Positions 28,315 to 36,217 of a stretch of 64,000 nucleotides of DNA are shown here, one piece after another. Within the stretch, counting starts at the first letter, position 1, and each line of letters begins with the position of its first letter. The translations under genes and the position numbers were made by a program. Source of the stretch: Thermogemmatispora aurantia (GTDB taxonomy: Bacteria > Chloroflexota > Ktedonobacteria > Ktedonobacterales > Ktedonobacteraceae); assembly GCF_008974285.1 (NCBI RefSeq), contig NZ_BKZV01000001.1, positions 605,319 to 669,318 of the forward strand. Direction: 5' to 3'. The notes under the pieces are model-generated. The model saw only the letters and a program-made list of their open reading frames with translations, did no database searches and was not told the DNA's origin.

Positions 28315-29802
28315 ATGAAGTTGATTGTTGGACTGGGCAACCCTGGCCCTCAATATGCGCCGACGCGTCACAACGTCGGCTTCCGTGTCGTTGAGAAGCT
28401 GGCTCAGAAGCTGGGTTGGCGCTGGAGCGAAGAGCGCAATCGGGCCTTGTTGGCTAGCGGCTCGTTTGGGGGAGAGAAGGTCGTGCTGGTGAAGCCCCTG
28501 ACCTATATGAATCTCAGCGGCGAGGCCGTGGGTGCGCTCGCCCGCTGGTATCGGCTTTCTCCCCAGGATATCCTGGTCGTCTGCGATGATCTCGATCTCC
28601 CTGTCGGGCGTTTGCGCCTGCGCGCTCGCGGCAGCACTGGTGGTCACAATGGCCTGGAGAGCATCGTTCACCATTTGCATAGTGATCAGTTCCCCCGCCT
28701 GCGCGTTGGCATTGGACGCCCGACCCACCCACGGATGAGTGTGATCGATTATGTGCTGGGGGTTCCTCCTGCCGCAGAGCGCAGCCAGCTGGAACGGGCG
28801 GAAGACGAGGCCGTGGCAGCTATCGAGCTGGTGCTCACGCGCGGCCTGGAGACCGCCATGAGCATGGTGAACAGTGATCCAGAGGCCCGGCGCCGCGCAG
28901 AGGAACAACGTCAGCGCCAACAAACCCGCCGTCCTCCGATGCAGATCGGCATGGTAGCCCGCCTTTTCCCCAGCCACTGGCGTCCACTGCGCGAGGAGAT
29001 CGCCTTTGCTCGCTCCTGTGGCTTCCAGTGGCTGCAGCTCCGTGGTTCAGAAACAGGACTTAGCGAGCAGACGCTGGGAGATTCCTTTGAGACGGTCGCG
29101 GCGGCCCTACAGGGGTCTGGCCTGGCCTGCGTTTTGGAGATCACTCTCCCGCTGACTGCAGCAGGAACCACGCCAAGCGGGGCAACCTTGGCCACAGTAC
29201 TGGCGGCCAATCTCCCAGCGATCCGCCGTTTACCCTGTAGTCGCGTCCATTTTCATCTGACGGCCTCGCCCTCCAGCCCCGATGCCCTCCAGGCTCTGGA
29301 AGAACGTCTGGCCCCCGCTCTCCAGGAGGCCCTGGCCCTGGCTACCTCCCAGACTCCACCTTTCTTGCTGGGAATCGAGCACAACGAGCCTGCGGCTGCT
29401 CCCTTCGCCAGACCGGATCGTTGCGCCTGGTTGCTGGAGCAAGTGCCCGAGCTGGGCTTTGTCTGGGACATCAATCATACCCTTCCTGAAGCCCTACCCG
29501 ACTACCTGGCTCTGACTCCGCGGATGATCCTGATCCATGTCTCGGATACGCCATTACCACAGTTGAATTATCATCTGCCTTTGGGTCTGGGAACTCTGGA
29601 TATTGAGGGCTACTGCGAAGAGCTGCTCGCACGCGGCTTTGCTGGCCCTGCTATCCTGGAAATCGGAGGGACCCCCCGCTCCGGTGGCTTTGGTCGCGAT
29701 AGCGATGAGGCGCTGCAAGCTTCGGCCCAACGCCTGCGTGCCGCCATTGGACGGGCCTATGCCCGCGTGCGTAGCCGCCAACCAGAGGCACCCAAGGCTT
29801 AG
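28315..29802 (+). CDS. pth: Peptidyl-tRNA hydrolase fused to xylose-isomerase-like TIM barrel
   Basis: One uninterrupted frame of 495 residues. Residues 1-190 are peptidyl-tRNA hydrolase, which frees tRNA from dropped-off peptidyl-tRNA: GLGNPGPQYAPTRHNVGF with catalytic His19, KPLTYMNLSG, and CDDLDLP with the Asp partner, then GSTGGHNGLESI. After a basic linker (EARRRAEEQRQRQQTRR) residues about 210-485 form an AP-endonuclease-2 / xylose-isomerase-like barrel (MQIGMVARLF; metal-ligand-like GIEHNE, WDINH, IHVSD, LEIGG). Pth usually ends near residue 190, so the second domain is a fusion. Its sugar or nucleic-acid substrate is unknown. The ribosome site is weak. Confidence 0.9.
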   Translation: MKLIVGLGNPGPQYAPTRHNVGFRVVEKLAQKLGWRWSEERNRALLASGSFGGEKVVLVKPLTYMNLSGEAVGALARWYRLSPQDILVVCDDLDLPVGRLRLRARGSTGGHNGLESIVHHLHSDQFPRLRVGIGRPTHPRMSVIDYVLGVPPAAERSQLERAEDEAVAAIELVLTRGLETAMSMVNSDPEARRRAEEQRQRQQTRRPPMQIGMVARLFPSHWRPLREEIAFARSCGFQWLQLRGSETGLSEQTLGDSFETVAAALQGSGLACVLEITLPLTAAGTTPSGATLATVLAANLPAIRRLPCSRVHFHLTASPSSPDALQALEERLAPALQEALALATSQTPPFLLGIEHNEPAAAPFARPDRCAWLLEQVPELGFVWDINHTLPEALPDYLALTPRMILIHVSDTPLPQLNYHLPLGLGTLDIEGYCEELLARGFAGPAILEIGGTPRSGGFGRDSDEALQASAQRLRAAIGRAYARVRSRQPEAPKA

Positions 29803-30286
29803 TAAGCGCCTCCGCTCCTTTTTGCCAAGCTGAGCCTGCTTATGATAAGATAAACTATAAGAAAGACAAGAGCGATCAATCCTCATTGCAGAGCCAGACC
29901 TCGGCCCGGGTTGGTATGCCGTGTCTGCTGGGACTGTATGGAAGAGGCCGGCTGACTGGCAGCCGTCAGGCCGCGAGGGATCACAGGCACAGGCTCAGTG
30001 GGGTAGCAATGCTTCTCTGCCCACACAGCTAACTCTGATGGGAAGACCTGCTCTCTCGACAGGACAGGCCTGCTGTGCTAGACTGAGGATCGCCGCATGG
30101 GCCTGCTCCCCTTGTCGGGCCAGTCAGTGCCAGAGGAGCGGGACACCTCTGTATGCCGCACCCGCTGAGCTAAGCCCTCAGCCAGCCAGCAAACAAACAA
30201 ATCTGATAGAGCACAGCAATAGTATAACAGCATAGCAGAAGAAACCAGTCACATCAAGAAATCTTAGCTGGTGTTGTGAGGCAAGA
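29803..30286. other. Intergenic region upstream of mfd
   Basis: No gene supported. The last 110 bases are A-rich with a plus-strand TATAAC near 30222 that could serve mfd, but no matching -35 is visible. Small open frames here have no start context or conserved composition. Confidence 0.4.
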
Positions 30287-33200
30287 TTGACACTCCAAGG
30301 TTTATTATCACTGCTCACCCAGAGAACCGATTTCAAACGACTACTCAGAAGGCTGCGCGCTGCAGAAGGGCTGCCGGTTCTTGACGCAATTACAGAACCG
30401 GCTCGTCCTTTCGTTATCGCTGCTCTGGCGACAGCATACGAGCAGCCGCTGCTTATCGTCACAGACGAGGAAGAAGGGGCGCGGCAGATGGCAGAGAGCC
30501 TGGCCATGTTCGCCCCGGAGGGTAGCCAGGTCCTCTATTTTCCGGGGCGCACCGCCCTCCCATACGAGCGTCTACTGAGCGACGCCGAGACGCTTCAGAA
30601 GCGCATGCAAGCCCTCATCGGCCTGCTGCGACGTGAGCCGCAACTGTTGCTCGTCTGCGCGGCGAGGGCTTTGACGCAGCCTCTGATGCCGCCTCATGAG
30701 CTGGATCGCACGCTCTATGAGCTGCAGCAGGGCGAGGAACTGGACCTCTCGCTGTTGCTGGAGCACCTCTACAATCTGGGCTACGAGCCAGTAGCCGAGG
30801 TCGAGGAACCGGGTCAATTCAGTCATCGAGGGGGTATTGTTGACCTTTTTCCTCCCACGCTGAGCCGACCGGTACGTGTCGAGTTCTTTGGCGATCAAGT
30901 CGAGTCGCTGCGAACCTTCGACCCGGAGACCCAGCGCTCGCTCAATCCGCTCATGAGCTGTCTGATTGGGCCAGCGCGTGAGGCCCTGCCAACGCGCGGA
31001 GCACAGGCGGCCCGTGAGCTAGAGAAGCTCGATCTGCGCATCCTCCATCGCGACGCTGAGGAACGCTGGCGCCGTGACCTGGAACTGCTGCGCCAGAGCC
31101 GTTCTTTCGAGGACATCGCTTTCTATCTGCCCTACTTACACGAGCCGGTGACGCTGCTCGATTACCTTCCCAAGGATGCCCTTATCATCCTCAACGAGCC
31201 TGAGCATATTCAGAATCGTATTCGCGACCTCGATGCTCAGGCACAGGAGATGAAGGCGCGCCTGGAAGCGGAGCGCGAGAACCCGGCCCACCTGCGACCG
31301 GCGCACTTCTCCTGGGAGGAGCTGAGTCCACGTCTGCAGCAGCGCCGTCAGCTCCATTTCGCTGGCATCCTTGCCGCCACAGGGGAGCACGATCCCGATG
31401 GCGCATCTGCGCCCGGTCAAGAGTCGCTGTTGCCGACTTGCAGCAGCGCGAACTCCTACGGCGGACGCATCCGGGCCTTCGTCCACGACTGCCGTAAAGC
31501 GCTGGCCAGGCGCGAGCGCGTTGTGATCGTCACAGCCCAGGCACGTCGCCTCGCTGAGGTTTTTGCCGACGAGGCCAGCACCGAAGAAGAGGGGCCGATT
31601 CATGTCAGCCCCGGCAGCAGCATCAAAGAGCCGCCCGCCGAGGGCAGCCTCACCCTCATCCAGGGACATCTGGCAGAGGGTTGGCAGTCGCGTGCTTTGG
31701 GCCTCAACGTCTACTCTGACGCGGAGGTCTTTGGCTGGTCCAAGCGCCGCCCGGCCCAGCGACGCCGACCAGTCACGCCGGCCTCTTTCTTGAGCGAGCT
31801 GAATCCCGGCGACTACGTCGTCCACCAGGAGCATGGCATCGGGCGCTTCGAAGGCCTGGTCAGAATGAACCTGACCGGCGTCGAGCGCGAGTATCTGCTC
31901 ATCCGCTACGCCGGCAACGACAAGCTCTACATCCCAACGGACCAGCTTGACCGTGTGACGCGCTACATTGGTATGGGAGAGGCCGTGCCGGCTCTCAGTA
32001 AGCTAGGCAGCACCGAATGGACGCGGGCCAAAGCGCGGGTCAAAGAGAGCGTCCAGGACGTTGCACGCGAGCTGCTGCGTCTCTACAGTCTGCGCGAGAC
32101 CACCGAGGGCCATGCCTTCCCACCCGACTCCGAACAGCCGTGGTTGAAAGAGCTGGAGGATGCCTTCCCTTACGAGGAGACGCTTGACCAGGCGCGCGCT
32201 ATTGAAGAAGTTAAGGCCGATATGGAGCGCCCCAGGCCGATGGATCGCCTGGTGTGCGGCGATGTAGGTTATGGTAAGACCGAGGTTGCTCTGCGCGCCG
32301 CCTTCAAGGCCGTGCTGGATCAGCGCCAGGTGGCGGTTCTTGTTCCCACTACCGTTCTCGCCCTCCAGCACTACAATACCTTCAAAGAGCGGCTCAAGCC
32401 CTATCCTGTGCGTGTCGAGCTACTAAGCCGTTTCCGCTCCGAGAAGGAGCAGAAGCGGATTCTGGAAGACCTCGCCCTGGGGAAGATCGACATCATCATC
32501 GGCACTCACCGCTTGCTGCAGAAGGACGTTGTCTTCTTCCAGCTCGGGCTGCTCATCATTGACGAGGAGCAGCGCTTTGGGGTCATGCACAAGGAGCGGC
32601 TCAAGCAGCTACGCACCGAGGTCGATGTGTTGACCATGACGGCCACGCCGATTCCTCGCACACTGCACATGGCCCTGGTCAACCTGCGCGATATGAGCGT
32701 CATCGAGACGCCACCCCAGGAACGCCTGCCGATTCGAACAGCCATTCGGGAATATGACGAAGGGCTGATCCGCGAGGTCATCCTGCGCGAGCTTGACCGC
32801 GGAGGCCAGGTCTTCTTCGTGCATAATCGCGTCGCTGGTATTCAAATGCTGGCGCAAAAGCTGCAGCAGCTTGTACCCGAAGCTCGTATCGCCGTAGCTC
32901 ATGGGCAGATGAACGAGGAGCAGCTGGAGCGGATCATGCTGGGCTTCGCCAACGGCGAGTACGACGTGCTGGTCTCCACCACCATCATCGAAAATGGGCT
33001 GGATATTCCCAATGCGAACACCATCATTGTCAACAACGCCGCTCACTTCGGGCTGGCACAGCTCTATCAGCTGCGGGGTCGCGTAGGCCGCTCAGCTCAG
33101 CAGGCCTATGCCTACTTCCTCTACAATAAGGAGGCCCGTCTGACGCCGCTGCAGGAGAAGCGGCTACGCGCCATCTTTGAAGCCACGGAACTGGGAGCCG

Positions 33201-33790
33201 GCTTTCGCATCGCCATGAAGGACCTGGAGCTGCGCGGCGCAGGCAATCTGCTTGGGGCAGAACAGTCGGGCTTCATGAACTCAGTGGGCTTCGATCTCTA
33301 TTGCAAGTTGCTGGCCGAGGCGGTGCAGGAGCTGCAGGGCCAGAAAGAGGAGACGAGCATGCCCGGGGTCACCATTGACCTGCCACTGGACGCCTATTTG
33401 CCAGATGAGTATATTGGGGACCGCACCCTGAAGGTCAATTTCTACCAGCGCCTGGCCAATCTCACCACTCATGAGCAGGTGGAGGCCATCGCTGCCGAGT
33501 TGACCGACCGCTTTGGGGCACCCCCGCCCCCGGTACAGAACTTGCTCACGCTCATCCGGCTCAAGATCGAGGCAGCCCACCAGGGCATTGAGGCCATCTC
33601 GCTCAAAAACAATGAGCTGGTGGTTACCGTCAGACGTTCGGTGATTCCGAACCGCGTGGCCCTCTATCATCGCTTCCGTAACGAGGCTCGCGTCCAGCAA
33701 GGGGTTATCCGCATTCCACGCCGCCTGTTGGGTTCCAACTGGCTGCAACAGCTGAGCGAACTACTACCGATGATGACCACGGCAGCCTGA
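30287..33790 (+). CDS. mfd: Transcription-repair coupling factor Mfd
   Basis: A 1167-residue protein that pushes stalled RNA polymerase off damaged DNA and recruits UvrA. Order of domains: UvrB-like N-terminal modules (about 1-400), the RNA-polymerase-interaction CarD/TRCF domain from about residue 504 (ELNPGDYVVHQEHGIGRFEGL), a helicase core with Walker A CGDVGYGKTEVALRAAF near 660 and DEEQ box LLIIDEEQRFG near 758, a second RecA lobe, and the C-terminal TRCF regulatory domain (about 1010-1130). All motor motifs are intact. The TTG at 30287 with a GAGG five bases upstream is the likely start; it gives the normal Mfd length. Confidence 0.96.
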   Translation: MTLQGLLSLLTQRTDFKRLLRRLRAAEGLPVLDAITEPARPFVIAALATAYEQPLLIVTDEEEGARQMAESLAMFAPEGSQVLYFPGRTALPYERLLSDAETLQKRMQALIGLLRREPQLLLVCAARALTQPLMPPHELDRTLYELQQGEELDLSLLLEHLYNLGYEPVAEVEEPGQFSHRGGIVDLFPPTLSRPVRVEFFGDQVESLRTFDPETQRSLNPLMSCLIGPAREALPTRGAQAARELEKLDLRILHRDAEERWRRDLELLRQSRSFEDIAFYLPYLHEPVTLLDYLPKDALIILNEPEHIQNRIRDLDAQAQEMKARLEAERENPAHLRPAHFSWEELSPRLQQRRQLHFAGILAATGEHDPDGASAPGQESLLPTCSSANSYGGRIRAFVHDCRKALARRERVVIVTAQARRLAEVFADEASTEEEGPIHVSPGSSIKEPPAEGSLTLIQGHLAEGWQSRALGLNVYSDAEVFGWSKRRPAQRRRPVTPASFLSELNPGDYVVHQEHGIGRFEGLVRMNLTGVEREYLLIRYAGNDKLYIPTDQLDRVTRYIGMGEAVPALSKLGSTEWTRAKARVKESVQDVARELLRLYSLRETTEGHAFPPDSEQPWLKELEDAFPYEETLDQARAIEEVKADMERPRPMDRLVCGDVGYGKTEVALRAAFKAVLDQRQVAVLVPTTVLALQHYNTFKERLKPYPVRVELLSRFRSEKEQKRILEDLALGKIDIIIGTHRLLQKDVVFFQLGLLIIDEEQRFGVMHKERLKQLRTEVDVLTMTATPIPRTLHMALVNLRDMSVIETPPQERLPIRTAIREYDEGLIREVILRELDRGGQVFFVHNRVAGIQMLAQKLQQLVPEARIAVAHGQMNEEQLERIMLGFANGEYDVLVSTTIIENGLDIPNANTIIVNNAAHFGLAQLYQLRGRVGRSAQQAYAYFLYNKEARLTPLQEKRLRAIFEATELGAGFRIAMKDLELRGAGNLLGAEQSGFMNSVGFDLYCKLLAEAVQELQGQKEETSMPGVTIDLPLDAYLPDEYIGDRTLKVNFYQRLANLTTHEQVEAIAAELTDRFGAPPPPVQNLLTLIRLKIEAAHQGIEAISLKNNELVVTVRRSVIPNRVALYHRFRNEARVQQGVIRIPRRLLGSNWLQQLSELLPMMTTAA

Positions 33791-33856
33791 CCGGACCTGA
33801 CCGCCTCGCCAAGCAGTGAACTGGCGGGCGGATCAGGCAGTCGCTGGCCAGCGCCC

Positions 33857-33886
33857 AGACAAGGCAGCTGCAGCCCAGCCTTGTCT
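33857..33886. terminator. Hairpin between convergent mfd and DUF4388-like gene
   Basis: AGACAAGGC (33857-33865) and GCCTTGTCT (33878-33886) pair perfectly. No T-run follows on either strand, so it may only slow polymerase or protect 3' ends. Confidence 0.35.
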
Positions 33887-33918
33887 CAGATGAGCTGGCC
33901 CGCTCGCTCTCCGCTGGC

Positions 33919-34536
33919 TCAGATAGCCACCAGACCTTGCTCTTGAAGCTCGATAAGGATGCGTTCAATCTCTTGCACGCTCTTCTTGGTACAACGGGCA
34001 AGATCAGCAACCGTGCGCCGCCCATCGACAAGCAGATAGATCGAGCGCTGTCGCCGACTCAGCAGCGATAAGACGCTCAGATCGTTGCTCAGGCGCCGCG
34101 GCACCAGCCATTCGAGGCCAGGCTTATAGCTGCTACCGTATGTAGATATACCAATATAGCCAGCCGCATCGTCGTTGACCTTCTCCGGCGCCAGAGGGAG
34201 CTGAGGATCGCTCTCGTTGCGCGCCACCCCGGGTAGCAAAGGAGTGAGGCGCGCTGCGGGCAGAGAAGAGCTATCGGAGCGCATTGGATAAGGAGCATCC
34301 GGGAAGAAGGCGAAGCGGATAGGGCTCCAGGTCAGCAGGAGATTGAGCGCATCCTGGCCGGCGAGTTGACCGGCAGCGGCATAGACGGGACGGCCAGCGC
34401 GCAAATAGATCTCCCCCTCCTCCAGCTGTCCATTGCGCAGGCGCTCCACACTCAGCAGCCCAGTCTGCTGCCTCGTCCGGAAGAATTCCAACACAGGTAG
34501 AAGGCTATCAGCAGTCTTGTCACGACCTTTAGCCAT
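33919..34536 (-). CDS. DUF4388-like protein with winged-helix C-terminus
   Basis: About 205 residues. The N-terminal half resembles DUF4388 (LLPVLEFFRTRQQTGLLSVERL, EGEIYLRAGRPVYAAAGQLAGQDALNLLLTW). The C-terminal half (from about 140) reads NDLSVLSLLSRRQRSIYLLVDGRRTVADLARCTKKSVQEIERILIELQEQGLV, a winged-helix-like module found in such proteins. It is the second DUF4388-type protein in this window; the larger one is at 1195-2598. A TTG-start extension to 34572 is possible, but the ATG at 34536 has a GGAGGGAG site. Function unknown, probably signalling. Confidence 0.7.
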   Translation of the reverse strand: MAKGRDKTADSLLPVLEFFRTRQQTGLLSVERLRNGQLEEGEIYLRAGRPVYAAAGQLAGQDALNLLLTWSPIRFAFFPDAPYPMRSDSSSLPAARLTPLLPGVARNESDPQLPLAPEKVNDDAAGYIGISTYGSSYKPGLEWLVPRRLSNDLSVLSLLSRRQRSIYLLVDGRRTVADLARCTKKSVQEIERILIELQEQGLVAI

Positions 34537-34850
34537 GAGGCATAACACTCCCTCCAGGGTCCCTCCTAACAAGAGCCACCCGCCTCCATTTCAGGAAGCG
34601 TTCGTTCCTCTTGCCAGTTAGCAGAGCGCGTACGCGCTCAAAAAGATGTATCTCCAGGCCATAAAAATCCCCGTATTACTATACGTGTTATACCATAGCC
34701 TCACGGGAGCGGGAAGGTGTAAAAAACATAAATATTCCTGTAGGGAAGATTCTTAACGAAATTTTTATGGAGGCCCTGTTTTCAGAAGAAGGGGCATTTT
34801 CCCTTAAAACAAGTAAAAAGGTACCCCCTAGCATAAATAGAGCTTCAAGC
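34537..34850. other. AT-rich intergenic region
   Basis: About 315 bases between the DUF4388-like gene and the terminator of the operon upstream. The plus-strand stretch 34660-34850 is clearly richer in A and T than the surroundings and contains TATAC/TATAAC-like elements on both strands that may drive the DUF4388-like gene. No open frame with gene-like features. Confidence 0.4.
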
Positions 34851-34900
34851 AAAAGGATGCATTGCCTCTAGAGAGGGGACAGGACTCCAGAGGCAATGCA
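34851..34900 (-). terminator. Intrinsic terminator after Pro/Ala-rich protein gene
   Basis: TGCATTGCCTCT (34858-34869) pairs perfectly with AGAGGCAATGCA (34889-34900). On the minus strand the stem is followed by TCCTTTT. It lies 16 bases after the stop codon of the operon's last gene. Confidence 0.7.
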
Positions 34901-34915
34901 CGGGCAGCAGAGATA

Positions 34916-36175
34916 TCAGGGGCGCAATTGGCGTGTATGCATGAGGAAGAACATCAGGCCCTGCTTATAATCCATCGGGCTGGCCTTGCCATTCTTAAGC
35001 ACTTGAGTGATCAAATTCAGCAAGCTAGAAATAACCTGCAGGCGCGTCTGTTCAAAGCCATCCTGGCGCCGCAGCAGTTCGATCAACTGAGAAGGACTTT
35101 GTCCAGAAATATCCAAACCCAAGCGCACTGCCTCCAGGCGCAGCCAGAGCACCAGCTGCTGGCGCATCTCTTCAAAGATGGTCACATCCTCATTGGCCGG
35201 CAGCGGCGTTCCTTCCGCTGGAGTGGGAGCGGGGGCGCGTCCGCCGGCCTGAGAGCCTGCGGGTGAGCGAGGCTGGACCGGCACCGGAGCGGTTGACGAG
35301 GCAGCAGCCTGGGCTGACGAGGTCTCTGCCGGCTGAGGGGCAGGCCCAGGTTGAGGAAGCTTTCCGGAAGGACGACGCACGGGCGCGGCCTGGGGGCCTG
35401 CTGCCGCAGGAGCGGAAGGGGAGCCAGGCAGCGCGCGCGAGGGAATAGGAGGAACACGCCGCGTCGGTGGTGCCGAAACAGGCGCGGCGGCGGCAGCAGC
35501 GGACGAGCGCTCCTCAGCTGGGGCTGGCGCGCGGCCAGGGGCCAATGCACCCGAGGCAGTGGGAGTCGCCGGCAGAGGTATAGCCGGTCTCCCTGGGCCT
35601 GGGGGCAAGCTGGCGCCGACCTGGCGGCCTTCATAGCTGCCCGCCTCTCCGCGCAGCTCCTGCAGCTGTTGCTGCAATAAGAGCGTTGATTGACTAATCT
35701 GCTCCCAACCCAACTCGGGAAGAGGAGTGGCGTGGGTCGTGGCCCAAGAAGGGACTGGCCGGGGGCTGCCAAAGGTCGACCGTTTCTTCTGGGGACTGGC
35801 CAGATGGGCGCGAAGCCCTTCGGCCACTGCCTGAGCAGAGGTCGTAATTAGCATACGCACATCGGCCATGCGCTTCCGCCCCTGATTACCAAAAAACGCC
35901 CGATTGCGCTGGACGAAATGGATAAAGAGGCGCTCAATATAGGTCTGCAGCTCCGGCGACATCACGTCCACGCGGTTCCAGGCCGTGAAATCGACCGCGC
36001 TCAAATAGAGCCAGACCTCTTTGCGCTTCGCGCTATCGACCGGGCGCATGCGCAAAGACTCGGTTCGATAATCGTAAAATCGCGGGTAGCAGAAGTTAGC
36101 GATCAAGGTCTCCGCCAGCTCAGCTTTTAAGCGTCCCAGCTCTGCTAGCGGGAGTTGACCAAGCAAAACTCCCAT
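34916..36175 (-). CDS. Hypothetical protein with disordered Pro/Ala-rich linker
   Basis: About 419 residues, no recognised family. Residues 1-130 form a conserved-looking domain (LGRLKAELAETLIANFCYPRFYDYRTESLRMRPVDSAKRKEVWLYLSAVDFTAWNRVD) followed by a helical stretch. Residues about 185-330 are almost wholly Pro, Ala, Ser, Gly, Arg and Gln, with no hydrophobic core, so disordered. The last 80 residues (VTIFEEMRQQLVLWLRLEAVRL...) are helical. The ATG at 36175 has an AGAAAGGG site; an upstream GTG is less likely. It is the last gene of the four-gene operon with DUF2079, flippase-like and glycosyltransferase genes and has its own terminator; a role in envelope assembly is only contextual. Confidence 0.6.
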   Translation of the reverse strand: MGVLLGQLPLAELGRLKAELAETLIANFCYPRFYDYRTESLRMRPVDSAKRKEVWLYLSAVDFTAWNRVDVMSPELQTYIERLFIHFVQRNRAFFGNQGRKRMADVRMLITTSAQAVAEGLRAHLASPQKKRSTFGSPRPVPSWATTHATPLPELGWEQISQSTLLLQQQLQELRGEAGSYEGRQVGASLPPGPGRPAIPLPATPTASGALAPGRAPAPAEERSSAAAAAAPVSAPPTRRVPPIPSRALPGSPSAPAAAGPQAAPVRRPSGKLPQPGPAPQPAETSSAQAAASSTAPVPVQPRSPAGSQAGGRAPAPTPAEGTPLPANEDVTIFEEMRQQLVLWLRLEAVRLGLDISGQSPSQLIELLRRQDGFEQTRLQVISSLLNLITQVLKNGKASPMDYKQGLMFFLMHTRQLRP

Positions 36176-36217
36176 GCCACAAACCCTTTCTACGCGCACT
36201 CAGCGGCGCCTCTGAAG

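Noticed and set aside
29803..30286. Riboswitch or structured leader before mfd
   Set aside because: No known aptamer motif or terminator pair is visible.
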